Below are positions 17,186 through 25,859 of a DNA stretch of 64,000 bases, piece by piece. The DNA comes from Rhizobium altiplani (GTDB lineage Bacteria > Pseudomonadota > Alphaproteobacteria > Rhizobiales > Rhizobiaceae), in contig NZ_LNCD01000138.1 of assembly GCF_001542405.1 (NCBI RefSeq), positions 124,001-188,000 on the forward strand, written 5' to 3'. Position numbers and translations under genes: made by a program. The notes beneath the pieces are model-generated. The model saw only the letters and a list, made by a program, of their open reading frames with translations, was not told the origin of the DNA and did not search any database. The first letter of the stretch is position 1; each line of letters starts with the position of its first letter.

Positions 17186-17839
17186 GTGACAATGTTCTAT
17201 CAATTGATGGATCGCCATCCACCCCTGAATCCTGACCTGATCGAACTATTGTCATCGGTAGAGACGGCGACGATCGGCCACGTGGAGCATGTGGGATTTG
17301 TGGGAAGTCAGGTCCTTCCGCTGTTCCCGGCTCATGCGGCCGGAGTTGCCGTAACCGTCGCGGCCCCCGGCCGCGACGGTTCTATCATCTACAGGGCGAT
17401 CGACCAGCTCATGCACGGCGATATGCTTGTGATCTCTCGTGTCGACGGTGATGACATCGCCTGCGTGGGAGGCGGGGTGGCAATGGCGGCCATGGCGAAG
17501 GGCGCCGTTGGCATCGTCGTGGACGGTCCATGTACTGATGTCGAGGAGATCGTGGAAGTTGGATTGCCGGTCTGGTGCCGGGGTGTGTCCTCCAAGACCA
17601 CCAATCGTCAATTCAGCATCGGTGGTTCCTTGAATGTTCCCGTCGCCTGTGGACGTACCGCCGTGTTGCCTGGCCAGGCAGTTCTTGCCGACCGTTCCGG
17701 AGTGTTCGTCGCCGATGCCAACCGGATGCGCCAAATTGCTGAAGCAGCAAGGCAACGCCAGCAAAGATCGGTCGCCGTGCGAACGCATCTGGCGGCAGGC
17801 AGATCGATTTTTGAATTCCAGCCGGAGACCGGATCGTGA
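17186..17839 (+). CDS. RraA-family protein (HMG/CHA aldolase-like)
   Basis: 217 aa. It has the RraA/MenG-like fold signature: ATIGHVEHVGF near the start, GDMLVIS, ACVGGGVAMAAMAKGAVGIVVDGPCTD (about residues 95-120) and GLPVWCRG. Relatives are either RNase E regulators or 4-hydroxy-4-methyl-2-oxoglutarate/oxaloacetate aldolases; within a catabolic operon an aldolase or decarboxylase role is more likely. The start is GTG at 17186 (GAAGAG 6 bases before) or ATG at 17192. Its stop overlaps the next gene start as GTGA. Confidence 0.8.
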   Translation: MTMFYQLMDRHPPLNPDLIELLSSVETATIGHVEHVGFVGSQVLPLFPAHAAGVAVTVAAPGRDGSIIYRAIDQLMHGDMLVISRVDGDDIACVGGGVAMAAMAKGAVGIVVDGPCTDVEEIVEVGLPVWCRGVSSKTTNRQFSIGGSLNVPVACGRTAVLPGQAVLADRSGVFVADANRMRQIAEAARQRQQRSVAVRTHLAAGRSIFEFQPETGS

Positions 17840-18690
17840 AAATCGCGTTGATTCAAATGAACTCGCAACCGGACCGCCGCCAGAATCTGGTTCAGGCCGA
17901 ACGGCTGATGAACGAAGCGATGCGCGGAACTCCCGACCTGATTGTTTTACCTGAGCACTTCGATTGGATGGGAGGAACCGCAGATGACAAACGGCGCGCC
18001 GCCGATCGCGTCCCAGGCGGCGAGGCCTACGGTTTCATCGAGCGTTTTGCGAAGGACAATTCAGTCTGGATACATGCCGGCAGCTTGCTGGAACGGCAGC
18101 GCAACGACGGGCCCGTGTACAACACGACGATCGTGTTTAATGCTCGCGGCGAGGAGGTCGGCCGCTATCGGAAGATTCATATGTTCGACATAACGGCGCC
18201 GAACGGGATGACATACGCGGAATCGTCGGTTGTGACACCAGGCGATGATCTTCTTATCTACGAGTTGAATGGATACAGGATCGCATGCGTGATCTGCTAC
18301 GATCTTCGTTTCTCGCGCCTGTTCGATCGGCTGGCCAGCGAGATGGTCGATATCTTCATTCTCCCTGCTGCGTTCAACCGCCAAACCGGACGCGCGCACT
18401 TTGAGGTCCTATGCAGGGCGCGGGCGATTGAGTATCAGGCTTACTTCGTCGCATGTGGTCAATGTGGCAGTTACCCCACTCCCGGCGGCCCGCGTCGGGA
18501 AACGTTAGGCCGCTCTCTTGTTTGCGACCCCTGGGGAACGGTGATTGGCAAAGCCGGCCACTTTCCGGCAGTTCTCCAGGTCGAAATCGATCCGCATCGC
18601 CTTGTCGAAGTACGGCGCCTGATTCCGATGTCAGAGCATCGGGTGCTCCTTGATGGCAAACACCTCCACATCAAGCCGGAACGCATGTAG
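17836..18690 (+). CDS. Carbon-nitrogen hydrolase (nitrilase superfamily)
   Basis: 284 aa with the full Glu-Lys-Cys triad: Glu40 (VLPEHFDW), Lys113 (YRKIHMFD) and Cys154 (ICYDLRFS). The overall pattern is closest to omega-amidase/Nit-type or N-carbamoyl amidases that release ammonia from an amide. It starts with GTG overlapping the RraA stop by 4 bases, which indicates a tight operon. The exact substrate cannot be called. Confidence 0.9.
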   Translation: MKIALIQMNSQPDRRQNLVQAERLMNEAMRGTPDLIVLPEHFDWMGGTADDKRRAADRVPGGEAYGFIERFAKDNSVWIHAGSLLERQRNDGPVYNTTIVFNARGEEVGRYRKIHMFDITAPNGMTYAESSVVTPGDDLLIYELNGYRIACVICYDLRFSRLFDRLASEMVDIFILPAAFNRQTGRAHFEVLCRARAIEYQAYFVACGQCGSYPTPGGPRRETLGRSLVCDPWGTVIGKAGHFPAVLQVEIDPHRLVEVRRLIPMSEHRVLLDGKHLHIKPERM

Positions 18691-18800
18691 CGCCGGCGTT
18701 TCGCAAGCGCTTTGCTTCCCCAGAAATTTATCCAAGCTTCATCCTGCCGTTTCCTCCGGATCGCTAGGTTCTTCCGATTGGCGAGAAGGAGAAACCGTCC

Positions 18801-19883
18801 ATGCAGGAACAGAACATTCAAGCTAGTCGCGATGTGAAATTTCTCAATTGTGAAGAGATCCGCGGCGCAGGCGCCGACCTGACCACGCAGGAGCTTCTTG
18901 ACGCAACAGATGCGGCTTGGCGGGACATCCGGTCAGGAAAGTCGTTTGGTGGCAAGTCCGTGCTGTCGCTGCCAGAGGAAGCCTTCTGGGAGGTCGAAAG
19001 CGTCGCTCCATTCAAGTCCCAGTTTAAGAACGAGCGGTTGGGATGGAAATTGTCGTGCCTCTACAGCGTCAATGATCAATTCGGCGGCGTCAAGATCATC
19101 GGTGCCAACGCGTTCAACCGCAATCTCGGCTTTCCGCGATCGACCTCGACCGTACTGCTGCTGGAGAAGCGAACCCTGCGCCTCGTGACTGTGATGGAAG
19201 GAACCGCAATGTCCGCCCGGCGCACGGGCACATATGCAACGACGGTTCTGGACATGTTCACGAATCCAAGGGACAAGCTATCAGTCTTCTTGTTCGGGTC
19301 GGGCCCAATCGCCCGCAGCGTGATTGAGTGCCTTGATTTCCGTTTCGCAGACAGGATCGAAGAGATCGTGGTGCGTGGGCGTAGCAGGGAGGGCCTTGAG
19401 GCACTGATGGCAGATATCGCGGGTTGCACGACGATCCCAGTCATCCCTGCAAGCGACACCACACGCCTACCGTTCTGCCGGTTTGTGATCACGGCCACGA
19501 ATGCCAGAACACCTCTGTTTGATGATTGCGCCCTTCATCGACGCGCCATATCGCTGCATCTCGGTGGAGATGAGGTCCCAGAGACATACCTCCAGCGAGC
19601 ACTTCGATCGGGTCTTGTCGTCTGCGATGACGTAGCGACCGTCTCTCGCCGAAATTCGCAAAGTATTGCGCTGCATTTCTCCAGGCGCGGCCTTTCCCTC
19701 GAGCAAGTCGGCCCGTTGATCGGAGTAGCAGAGCTTTCGAGCTCCGGTGATTTGCACGTCGAGCAGGAAGGACCGACCTGCGTCACCTGCGTTGGCCTCC
19801 CGATGCTCGATCTTTATGTCGCACAGGCGACCTACAAAAAATACCGTGCGTACAACGATCACATGCTGGCAACCCGGACTTGA
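18801..19883 (+). CDS. Ornithine cyclodeaminase/mu-crystallin family protein
   Basis: 360 aa. The Rossmann-like NAD(P) domain has VFLFGSGPIARSVIE (about residues 167-181), and the upstream part has GVKIIGANAFNRNLGFPRSTSTVLLLE and MEGTAMSARRTGTYATTVL, which match the ornithine cyclodeaminase/mu-crystallin/ketimine reductase family. It is separated from the nitrilase by 110 bases. Family members either deaminate an amino acid with ring closure or reduce cyclic imines; which of these applies here is unknown. An ocd gene also occurs in octopine operons of Ti plasmids. Confidence 0.8.
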   Translation: MQEQNIQASRDVKFLNCEEIRGAGADLTTQELLDATDAAWRDIRSGKSFGGKSVLSLPEEAFWEVESVAPFKSQFKNERLGWKLSCLYSVNDQFGGVKIIGANAFNRNLGFPRSTSTVLLLEKRTLRLVTVMEGTAMSARRTGTYATTVLDMFTNPRDKLSVFLFGSGPIARSVIECLDFRFADRIEEIVVRGRSREGLEALMADIAGCTTIPVIPASDTTRLPFCRFVITATNARTPLFDDCALHRRAISLHLGGDEVPETYLQRALRSGLVVCDDVATVSRRNSQSIALHFSRRGLSLEQVGPLIGVAELSSSGDLHVEQEGPTCVTCVGLPMLDLYVAQATYKKYRAYNDHMLATRT

Positions 19884-19901
19884 TCAAAGGGAGGCGGTTC
19901 A

Positions 19902-21251
19902 TTGTACCTTTCCGAAATACTCGCCGAACATATCTCGACTGTCGCCGCTCGACCTCCCCTCGCCGAGACGCGCAACATGGCAATCAAGTGTGTTCTTGAT
20001 CTTATCGGTGCTGCCATCGTCGGTCATTCCTCCGACAGTGCAACGGCAGCGCGCCGATCCGCAGCAACCCTCTTTGGCAAGGGCGAGACGCCGATATGGT
20101 TTTCGGGACAGGAATTGGCCGCTGTCGGCGCCCTTTTCTGCAATGCAGCAGCGGCCTGCGCCCTTGATATCGACGACGGTCACCGGGCAGCACGAGGCCA
20201 TCCCGGAGCCTCAGTGGTAACGACTGCCCTTACCATCGGCTCGACGCAACGGCTTGACGGCGACGACATCATCGCTGCAATTGTCGCAGGCTACGACATT
20301 GGAGTGAGGACGGCAGCGGCACAGAACCCGCAAACTATTTCCACGCGGCAGTCGGGACGCTGGGCTGCCATCGCATCCGCCGCAACCGCGGCGGTCTTGC
20401 TCAAGGCTTCACCAGCGGTGACCGCTCAGGCGCTTGCAATTGCCGGCGTGCTCGCCCCGAACCAGCAGGCAAATGGTAGCTCGGGTTACTCGAAGATGAC
20501 CGGCAACGATGTCAAGGAAGGCATCCCGTGGAGTAGTGCCACGGGGCTTATGGCTCTCGAGCTTGCGCGTCGCGGTTTTACGGGTCCTTCAGATCTGTTT
20601 GATCACCCTGACTACTACGACCCGCGGCTGCTACTCGGAGAACTCGGTCACCGTTGGGAGATCCTCGGCACTTACTTCAAACCCTATGCGTGCTGCCGCT
20701 ACATACATCCGGCTCTCGATCGGCTTCTTGAGCTTGTTGAACGCTATGGTCTGACGTCAGAGACCCTCATCTCGATCGATGTCGAGACGTTCGGCTGGGC
20801 GCTCCGGCTTGCAAATCGCACGTCGCCGGAGAACCTCGTCGATGTCCAGTATAGTCTTCCCTACTGTCTCGCGATTGCCCTTGTTGACGGCTCCTCCGGA
20901 TTGTTGCCGATAACGACCAAATGCCTTGCACGCCCGGATCTCGTTGCTGTTGCAAAGAAGGTTCAGCTCGTGGTTCATCATCAGAGCGACCGCCTCTTTC
21001 CGTCCGAAACCCTGGCACGTGTCACTGTTCAAACAAAAAATGGTAAGTTTGCTTCCGACTTGGGTGGCCCACTCGGAGATCCCGGTTTGCCGCTGCTGTG
21101 GCACGGCATAGAGGAGAAGTTCTGTCGATTGACAGCCGCCAGGATTACGCCGGGGAAGCGACAAGCCATTGTCGACGGTGTGCTGGCACTGGCGCAGGGT
21201 GAGGCAGGACCGCTATTTGCGGAAATGCCACAGTATTTGGACTTGCGCTAG
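19902..21251 (+). CDS. MmgE/PrpD family protein
   Basis: 449 aa, the normal length for MmgE/PrpD proteins, which include 2-methylcitrate dehydratase and several decarboxylases or dehydratases. Family patterns are NMAIKCVLDLIGAAIVG at the start, HPGASVVTTALTIG and KPYACCRYIHPALD. It begins with TTG (TTG-TAC-CTT) behind a GGGAGGCGG ribosome binding site, 18 bases after the preceding gene. It ends the plus-strand enzyme series and converges on the amidohydrolase. Confidence 0.88.
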   Translation: MYLSEILAEHISTVAARPPLAETRNMAIKCVLDLIGAAIVGHSSDSATAARRSAATLFGKGETPIWFSGQELAAVGALFCNAAAACALDIDDGHRAARGHPGASVVTTALTIGSTQRLDGDDIIAAIVAGYDIGVRTAAAQNPQTISTRQSGRWAAIASAATAAVLLKASPAVTAQALAIAGVLAPNQQANGSSGYSKMTGNDVKEGIPWSSATGLMALELARRGFTGPSDLFDHPDYYDPRLLLGELGHRWEILGTYFKPYACCRYIHPALDRLLELVERYGLTSETLISIDVETFGWALRLANRTSPENLVDVQYSLPYCLAIALVDGSSGLLPITTKCLARPDLVAVAKKVQLVVHHQSDRLFPSETLARVTVQTKNGKFASDLGGPLGDPGLPLLWHGIEEKFCRLTAARITPGKRQAIVDGVLALAQGEAGPLFAEMPQYLDLR

Positions 21252-21318
21252 GACTGACAGGGTTCATCGCAATGTGCGCGCGTCGTGTGGGCACACTGCG
21301 TCGCTGGAACCGGACGTT

Positions 21319-22692
21319 TCATGGGTGTTTGAGGATTTTGTCGCTTCTCGCACCGTTCCAAACGGCGAAGCGGCCATTGATCATCAGGTGCCGCACGCGA
21401 GCAAGATTGTGGCTTTCGACAATCGCAACATCGGCACGCTTTCCAGGCGCAAGAATGCCCCTGTCTCCCGCAAACTCGGGGAAAATCCGAGCAACGTTTC
21501 CGGTTGCAAGCGCTATCGCGCCAGGCAACGTCGTCTGCTCTCGTTGCACCATGCGGTTGATCGCTGCAAGGATGCTGTCCCAATCGCCGCCGGCAAAATC
21601 GGTAGACAAGGTATCGACAAGCCCCTCGCGGACCAGGAGGTCGATGTTGGTCGCGTCGTTACGCCAACGGGTTGTAATGCAGTCGAGTGTTGAAACGTCG
21701 ATGACGACGCCACGCTTCTTGAGTTCGCGTGCGGAGGCAACACATTCATCCGGACGAAACGAGGGATGGTTGGCGTGAGCCGCCACAATGCGGGCTGATG
21801 GATATCGCACTGCCAGGTTCAGTAATGTTCGTGCTGTTGGGAGCGCGTGGTGGAATATGCCTGGCAGGCCATAGTGCGCACTGGCTGCGGCAATCTCCTC
21901 GAGTCCTCTCAAGGAGAGCGCGACAGGGGGCATGACGGTTTTCGTTATCAGCTCCACAAGTTTCTGGGTGGACATGATCGATAACAGACCGCATTCGGCG
22001 AGAAGTGCTTCGATCAGTTCAGTTGGGGCTGCGTCCTTACCGTCGAGGGTGCGTCCGAGGACTGCTTCTTTGAGACTTCGCGCCCACTTTGGGGAGAGCC
22101 TGATGCCCGATAATGCAAATATCGCGTCCGGTATGAAGCGATAGTCCTGGGCCCCTCCCCCAAGCGTTTGACCACCGCCGGCTTCGCCAAGCGCTCGCAC
22201 CCCGGCACTGATCATCGTCGAGATGGTCGCTGCATGATGACGGTCGCTGAGACCGGCGCCGTCAATTGCAAGTGCGGCGCGAAGGTTGCTCGGCGTATGC
22301 GCGCTCGTGATATGTATGTCGAGAGGATGGTTGTTTCGCGTACCATTGTCGATTTCATCGGCAAGTGCGAGGCCGCAGACATTCAGGAGAGTAGAGGTGC
22401 CGGAAAGCAGGTGTCGGTTGCGAAAGTAATCGACGTCGCTCGACCGGAAGGGCTTGGACCCGCTCGGCATCGAGGGGCCGTGCACGCACCCATGCGCATG
22501 CGCGTTGATAATGCCGGGAATGATCGTGTAGCCGTCGGCGTCGATGACAAGCGATCCCGCGGCGGCCGCAAGCTGACCCTCCGCGACCTGCACAATCGTT
22601 CTGCCGCGAACACGGACGCAACCGCGGGTGTGAACTGTTGATCCATCTCCCGTGACAACGCGGCCATTGAGGATCAAGGTTTCGCACGCCAT
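21319..22692 (-). CDS. Amidohydrolase family protein
   Basis: 457 aa with the amidohydrolase plan: a small beta-sandwich N-terminus (LILNGRVVTGDG), the metal motif HAHG (GIINAHAHGCVHG), further His residues (IFHHALP, VAAHANH), the STDFAGG motif with a metal-binding Asp, and a final VRHLMINGRFAVWNG sandwich strand. Such enzymes cleave amides, ureides or imine groups. It has a strong AAAGGAGA site and overlaps the upstream response regulator by 19 bases, so the two form one operon facing the plus-strand enzyme series. Confidence 0.85.
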   Translation of the reverse strand: MACETLILNGRVVTGDGSTVHTRGCVRVRGRTIVQVAEGQLAAAAGSLVIDADGYTIIPGIINAHAHGCVHGPSMPSGSKPFRSSDVDYFRNRHLLSGTSTLLNVCGLALADEIDNGTRNNHPLDIHITSAHTPSNLRAALAIDGAGLSDRHHAATISTMISAGVRALGEAGGGQTLGGGAQDYRFIPDAIFALSGIRLSPKWARSLKEAVLGRTLDGKDAAPTELIEALLAECGLLSIMSTQKLVELITKTVMPPVALSLRGLEEIAAASAHYGLPGIFHHALPTARTLLNLAVRYPSARIVAAHANHPSFRPDECVASARELKKRGVVIDVSTLDCITTRWRNDATNIDLLVREGLVDTLSTDFAGGDWDSILAAINRMVQREQTTLPGAIALATGNVARIFPEFAGDRGILAPGKRADVAIVESHNLARVRHLMINGRFAVWNGARSDKILKHP

Positions 22693-23378
22693 CGCGCTCT
22701 CCTTTCGGGCAAGGACGGATTGACGGAGCCGATGCCATAGCCGATGCCGCGCACCGTACGAATGGGGTCAGGGGCTCCCCCAATCCTCAGACACCTGCGC
22801 AGTCGCCCGATGTGGACGTTCACCGTCTTGCAATCGACGTATATTCCACTTGGCCAGCACTGCCTGATGATCTCCCTGCGGTCGGAAATCCTGTCGGGCT
22901 GAAGAAGGAAGTAGCGCAGGATGGCAAACTCGATCCGTGGGAGGTAGACGGGGCAATCGGCACGCCACACGCGCCGCGCCGCCATGTCCATCTCGATGTC
23001 GCCATATCTCAGGCGCTGTGTCGTGCCTTGCATCATCAATGCCCGAAGCAGATGACTGGGCGGAACCGGTCGGGTAAAGACTTCATCGGCGCCCGCGTTG
23101 AGGAAGGCGAGACCCTGGCCATGCGCCCCCGGGTCGACCAGGGCGACAATGATGATCGCGCTGCCTGCTCGAAGATCGCAAATCTGCGCACAGGCCGAGA
23201 CTGCGTCCCTGACCCGGCCGTCAATCAGAAGCGCACAGACGCTGTCTTGGCGCGCAGCGATAACGATGTCATTGGCTTCTGACTGCAGGCTCGTCGCAAA
23301 GCCGGAATGCTCTAGGAGGTGGCGGGCAATGAAGCACAGATCGCCGTCCCCTGAGCCGATAACAATCGTCGGTCTCAT
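22674..23378 (-). CDS. Atypical OmpR/PhoB-family response regulator
   Basis: 234 aa: an N-terminal receiver-like domain (about 1-115) and a C-terminal winged-helix DNA-binding domain (about 125-220, with KTVNVHIGRLRRCL and RTVRGIGYGIG). The phospho-acceptor Asp is present (CALLIDGRV), but the conserved Lys is replaced (VFTRPVPP) and the Thr/Ser position is changed (IIIVALVD). It may therefore work without normal phosphorylation. No histidine kinase is nearby. It precedes the amidohydrolase and probably controls it or the adjacent island. Confidence 0.82.
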   Translation of the reverse strand: MRPTIVIGSGDGDLCFIARHLLEHSGFATSLQSEANDIVIAARQDSVCALLIDGRVRDAVSACAQICDLRAGSAIIIVALVDPGAHGQGLAFLNAGADEVFTRPVPPSHLLRALMMQGTTQRLRYGDIEMDMAARRVWRADCPVYLPRIEFAILRYFLLQPDRISDRREIIRQCWPSGIYVDCKTVNVHIGRLRRCLRIGGAPDPIRTVRGIGYGIGSVNPSLPERRARWRAKP

Positions 23379-24169
23379 GGCATACTGTCGCTGTTGTTGC
23401 GTTTTGGCGCCCCTACAATCTCACGAGAGAAGGTGCGCTTCAAACATTGATGTCCAGCACTCGATTAAGAAATATTTCTTCGATGTTCACACGACATGGA
23501 AGAACGGGACGGAGCAGACAGCACCTGTCGGACATTACGCCTTGGCATCCCCAAGTGCTGGTTTTCCATTGATATGAATGGCCAATGAATTGATTTGTCG
23601 TGAAATTGGAGGCTGCAAAGGAACGGCTGCATAATTTTGTTCTCACCTCGTCCCTCCGGAGAACCAGATGTGTACCTCTTTGGAAATGTCGAACTTGCCG
23701 TCGGAAGAAAGCAGACTGGAGGATGAGGAGCACTGCAATGATCACCATGTGGCAGCAAAACCCCTACCCTGCCTGACCTGTCGCAACCTCTCCTGTAAAG
23801 GACGCAAGGCTCAGCAGCAGCTGGACGGCGCCGCCAAAGGCACGGCCGTCAACGAATGAGCCCATCGAGTGATAGTGCCGATCATCTTGAGTTTAGTCTT
23901 CCCGACATAAGTAACACGCAAAGGTTGCCAATCGCCTTTAAAGATTAATCGAAAAGCCTTAGAGGGCGGGATTAGCAATTATGCGAGTTGGCAAGAGCAA
24001 ATATTGACCGCAACCTTAGAGGGATTATCGTCGGACCTGTCATACGCTTCCGACATGGCATTCAATCCATAAGGGCAGGCGGAGAGAACTCATTCAAGCG
24101 AAGATCATCTTTGCGGAAAACGGCGGCACGGATGCTCATCCAATCTTTGCTGCAATCGAAAGGGAGGCG
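23379..24169. other. Intergenic region between two response regulators
   Basis: About 790 bases between the two divergent response-regulator genes. It holds one possible small gene (23668-23859) and, near its right end, in-frame coding sequence that looks like the missing start of the second receiver domain (24092-24169). Apart from that nothing was recognised. Confidence 0.45.
23668..23859 (+). CDS. Possible small Cys-containing protein
   Basis: 63 aa, starting with ATG six bases after GGAG, so the translation signal is good. It includes the cluster CLTCRNLSCKGRK, which could bind a metal, but no family was recognised. It stands alone in a 790-base gap. It may equally be a chance frame. Confidence 0.3.
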   Translation: MCTSLEMSNLPSEESRLEDEEHCNDHHVAAKPLPCLTCRNLSCKGRKAQQQLDGAAKGTAVNE

Positions 24170-24802
24170 ATGGCTGTGTCGGTGGTACACTCCATCCTTC
24201 AACTGCGAAGGCATCTCTATCGATCGCAATATGACGCGGTGATCGTCGATGCCGTTTCATCGCCAAACGAAGCAATCGACTTCTGTCGGCAAATCAGGAC
24301 CAGCAGCGCCATCCCGATCTTCCTTATCGTGGAGCCCTTCAAGGCGGATCTGATCGTATTGGCGCTAGAAGCCGGGGCCGATGATTGCATGTCACCTCCC
24401 GTCTCGATCCCTGAATTTGTCGCCAGGATCAACAACCTTCTGAGACGTTCCGCGTACGCCCGCATTCCCACACATCGGCAACCGTTAGCATTCACTTTCG
24501 CCGGCTTTCGTCTCAGTGTACTTGAACGCCAGCTTTGGGGTCCGGACTGCCAGATCGTTGATCTCACCTCTGCAGAATTCGACCTTTTGCTGGCACTGTG
24601 CCGGAACCCGGGAAGGCTGATGCGACGCGAAGAGTTGCTGACATCGACGCATGCCGGTGTTGCAGGACCCGTGACGCGCAGCATCGACGTCCACATCAGC
24701 CGTCTGCGTCAAAAAATAGAACACGATCCGCCGAACCCTCGCCTGCTCAAGACAGTGAGACTTGGAGGATATGTTTTCACAGCCGACGTGATGGCGGGCT
24801 AG
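24170..24802 (+). CDS. Atypical OmpR-family response regulator (start uncertain)
   Basis: 210 aa from the first ATG: the later part of a receiver domain (acceptor Asp in AVIVDAVSS; the conserved Lys is missing, DDCMSPPVS) and a winged-helix DNA-binding domain (about 110-205, RSIDVHISRLRQKIEH, KTVRLGGYVF). The first receiver strand and helix are absent from this reading, but they are encoded in the same frame just upstream (24095-24169, KIIFAENGG...). No ATG, GTG, TTG or CTG occurs there; an ATT at 24092 with GGAGAG five bases before could be a rare start. Alternatively the start codon was lost. It is followed by traR. Confidence 0.75.
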   Translation: MAVSVVHSILQLRRHLYRSQYDAVIVDAVSSPNEAIDFCRQIRTSSAIPIFLIVEPFKADLIVLALEAGADDCMSPPVSIPEFVARINNLLRRSAYARIPTHRQPLAFTFAGFRLSVLERQLWGPDCQIVDLTSAEFDLLLALCRNPGRLMRREELLTSTHAGVAGPVTRSIDVHISRLRQKIEHDPPNPRLLKTVRLGGYVFTADVMAG

Positions 24803-25021
24803 GCCATGTCCGCGAACTATTAAGTTTTGTTTCCGGACACCGTTCCAATTGATGCGCGAGAACCATGCAACTAATCGTATGCACGCCTGATCGTCATGGA
24901 CGGGCTGAAAGCTGGGTTGGCGTCGCCCAGGCGACGACGGGGTTCATTGAATTGCGCAAGGGTGGTCGTCGACATCAGCGTCCACATGGAGCTTTGCGCA
25001 TCCTGGGGGAGCTTATCGGCT

Positions 25022-25738
25022 ATGAATATGCGTACTCTTTTTCACGACATGATCGATTCAACCGCGACAACGTCCACGGAGGATTCGCTTCGCGCCGCCG
25101 TTGCGAGGATCACCACCAAGTATGGTTTCGAGCGCTTCGCATATCTCAATCTCGACGCAGTAAGCGCCAGGAGCTTTGCCGTATCGAACTATCCGCAGGA
25201 CTGGCAGGCGATGTATTTCGGCCGCTCATACATGGCGCTGGATCCCGTCGTCACTATGGGCAAACGAATGATGCGGGCTTTTCAGTGGTGCGTCGATGAG
25301 CAACGACGACGGGCGACGAAAGACGAGCGCGGTTTCTGGGACGCGGCGTCGCAGTTCGGCATTCGCGCAGGGGTGACTGTGCCGATACGCGTCTGCTTCG
25401 GGCAGGTTGCAATGCTGACCCTGGCTACCTCTCAAAATTTGCGTCCAAGAGAATTCTGCGAAACCGAATGCGCCGTCGCCGCAACCTCGGCAACTTTTCT
25501 GCATTCGCGTCTCGTCTCGACGAATTGTCCGACAACCCAGCGCCAGCCCGGTTTGTCCGACCGCGAGGCGCTGTGCTTGGGATGGATAGCCGCGGGGAAG
25601 TCGATGCAGGACATCGCCGAGATCCTTGGCTTGAACTACCACACCGTTCGCTGGGATCTCGACAACATCCGCGCGAAACTCAACGTAAAGAACCTGAAAC
25701 AGGCACTTTCCCTGGCGCTGCAACTGGGTTTGATCTGA
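25022..25738 (+). CDS. traR: TraR-type LuxR-family quorum-sensing regulator
   Basis: 238 aa, the length of TraR. The autoinducer-binding domain keeps the known ligand contacts: Trp61, Tyr65, Asp74 and Trp89 (SNYPQDWQAMYF, LDPVV, FQW). The C-terminal LuxR-type helix-turn-helix includes SDREALCLGWIAAGKSMQDIAEILGLNYHTVRWDL. In Agrobacterium, TraR with its acyl-homoserine lactone activates conjugation genes from tra boxes. The ATG at 25022 has GGGGGAG upstream; 25028 is another possible start. The 220 bases upstream contain a short palindrome at 24921-24936. It converges with traI. Confidence 0.88.
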   Translation: MNMRTLFHDMIDSTATTSTEDSLRAAVARITTKYGFERFAYLNLDAVSARSFAVSNYPQDWQAMYFGRSYMALDPVVTMGKRMMRAFQWCVDEQRRRATKDERGFWDAASQFGIRAGVTVPIRVCFGQVAMLTLATSQNLRPREFCETECAVAATSATFLHSRLVSTNCPTTQRQPGLSDREALCLGWIAAGKSMQDIAEILGLNYHTVRWDLDNIRAKLNVKNLKQALSLALQLGLI

Positions 25739-25758
25739 CAGTTCCTATCGAAGAACCT

Positions 25759-25779
25759 GTTCGGCCACAGTGGCCGAAC
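25759..25779. terminator. Hairpin between convergent traR and traI
   Basis: GTTCGGCC-ACAGT-GGCCGAAC gives an 8-base perfect stem (10 if the loop is closed to one base) starting 20 bases after the traR stop. There is no T-run, so it may be a bidirectional, weak or factor-assisted terminator shared by both genes. Confidence 0.5.
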
Positions 25780-25859
25780 GGTCCTTTGGCGGTCTCTTGA
25801 TGGCGAGATGAACACATCCCTCGAGTGCGGATGCTCCGGTCGCCGATCCAATGTCTGCC

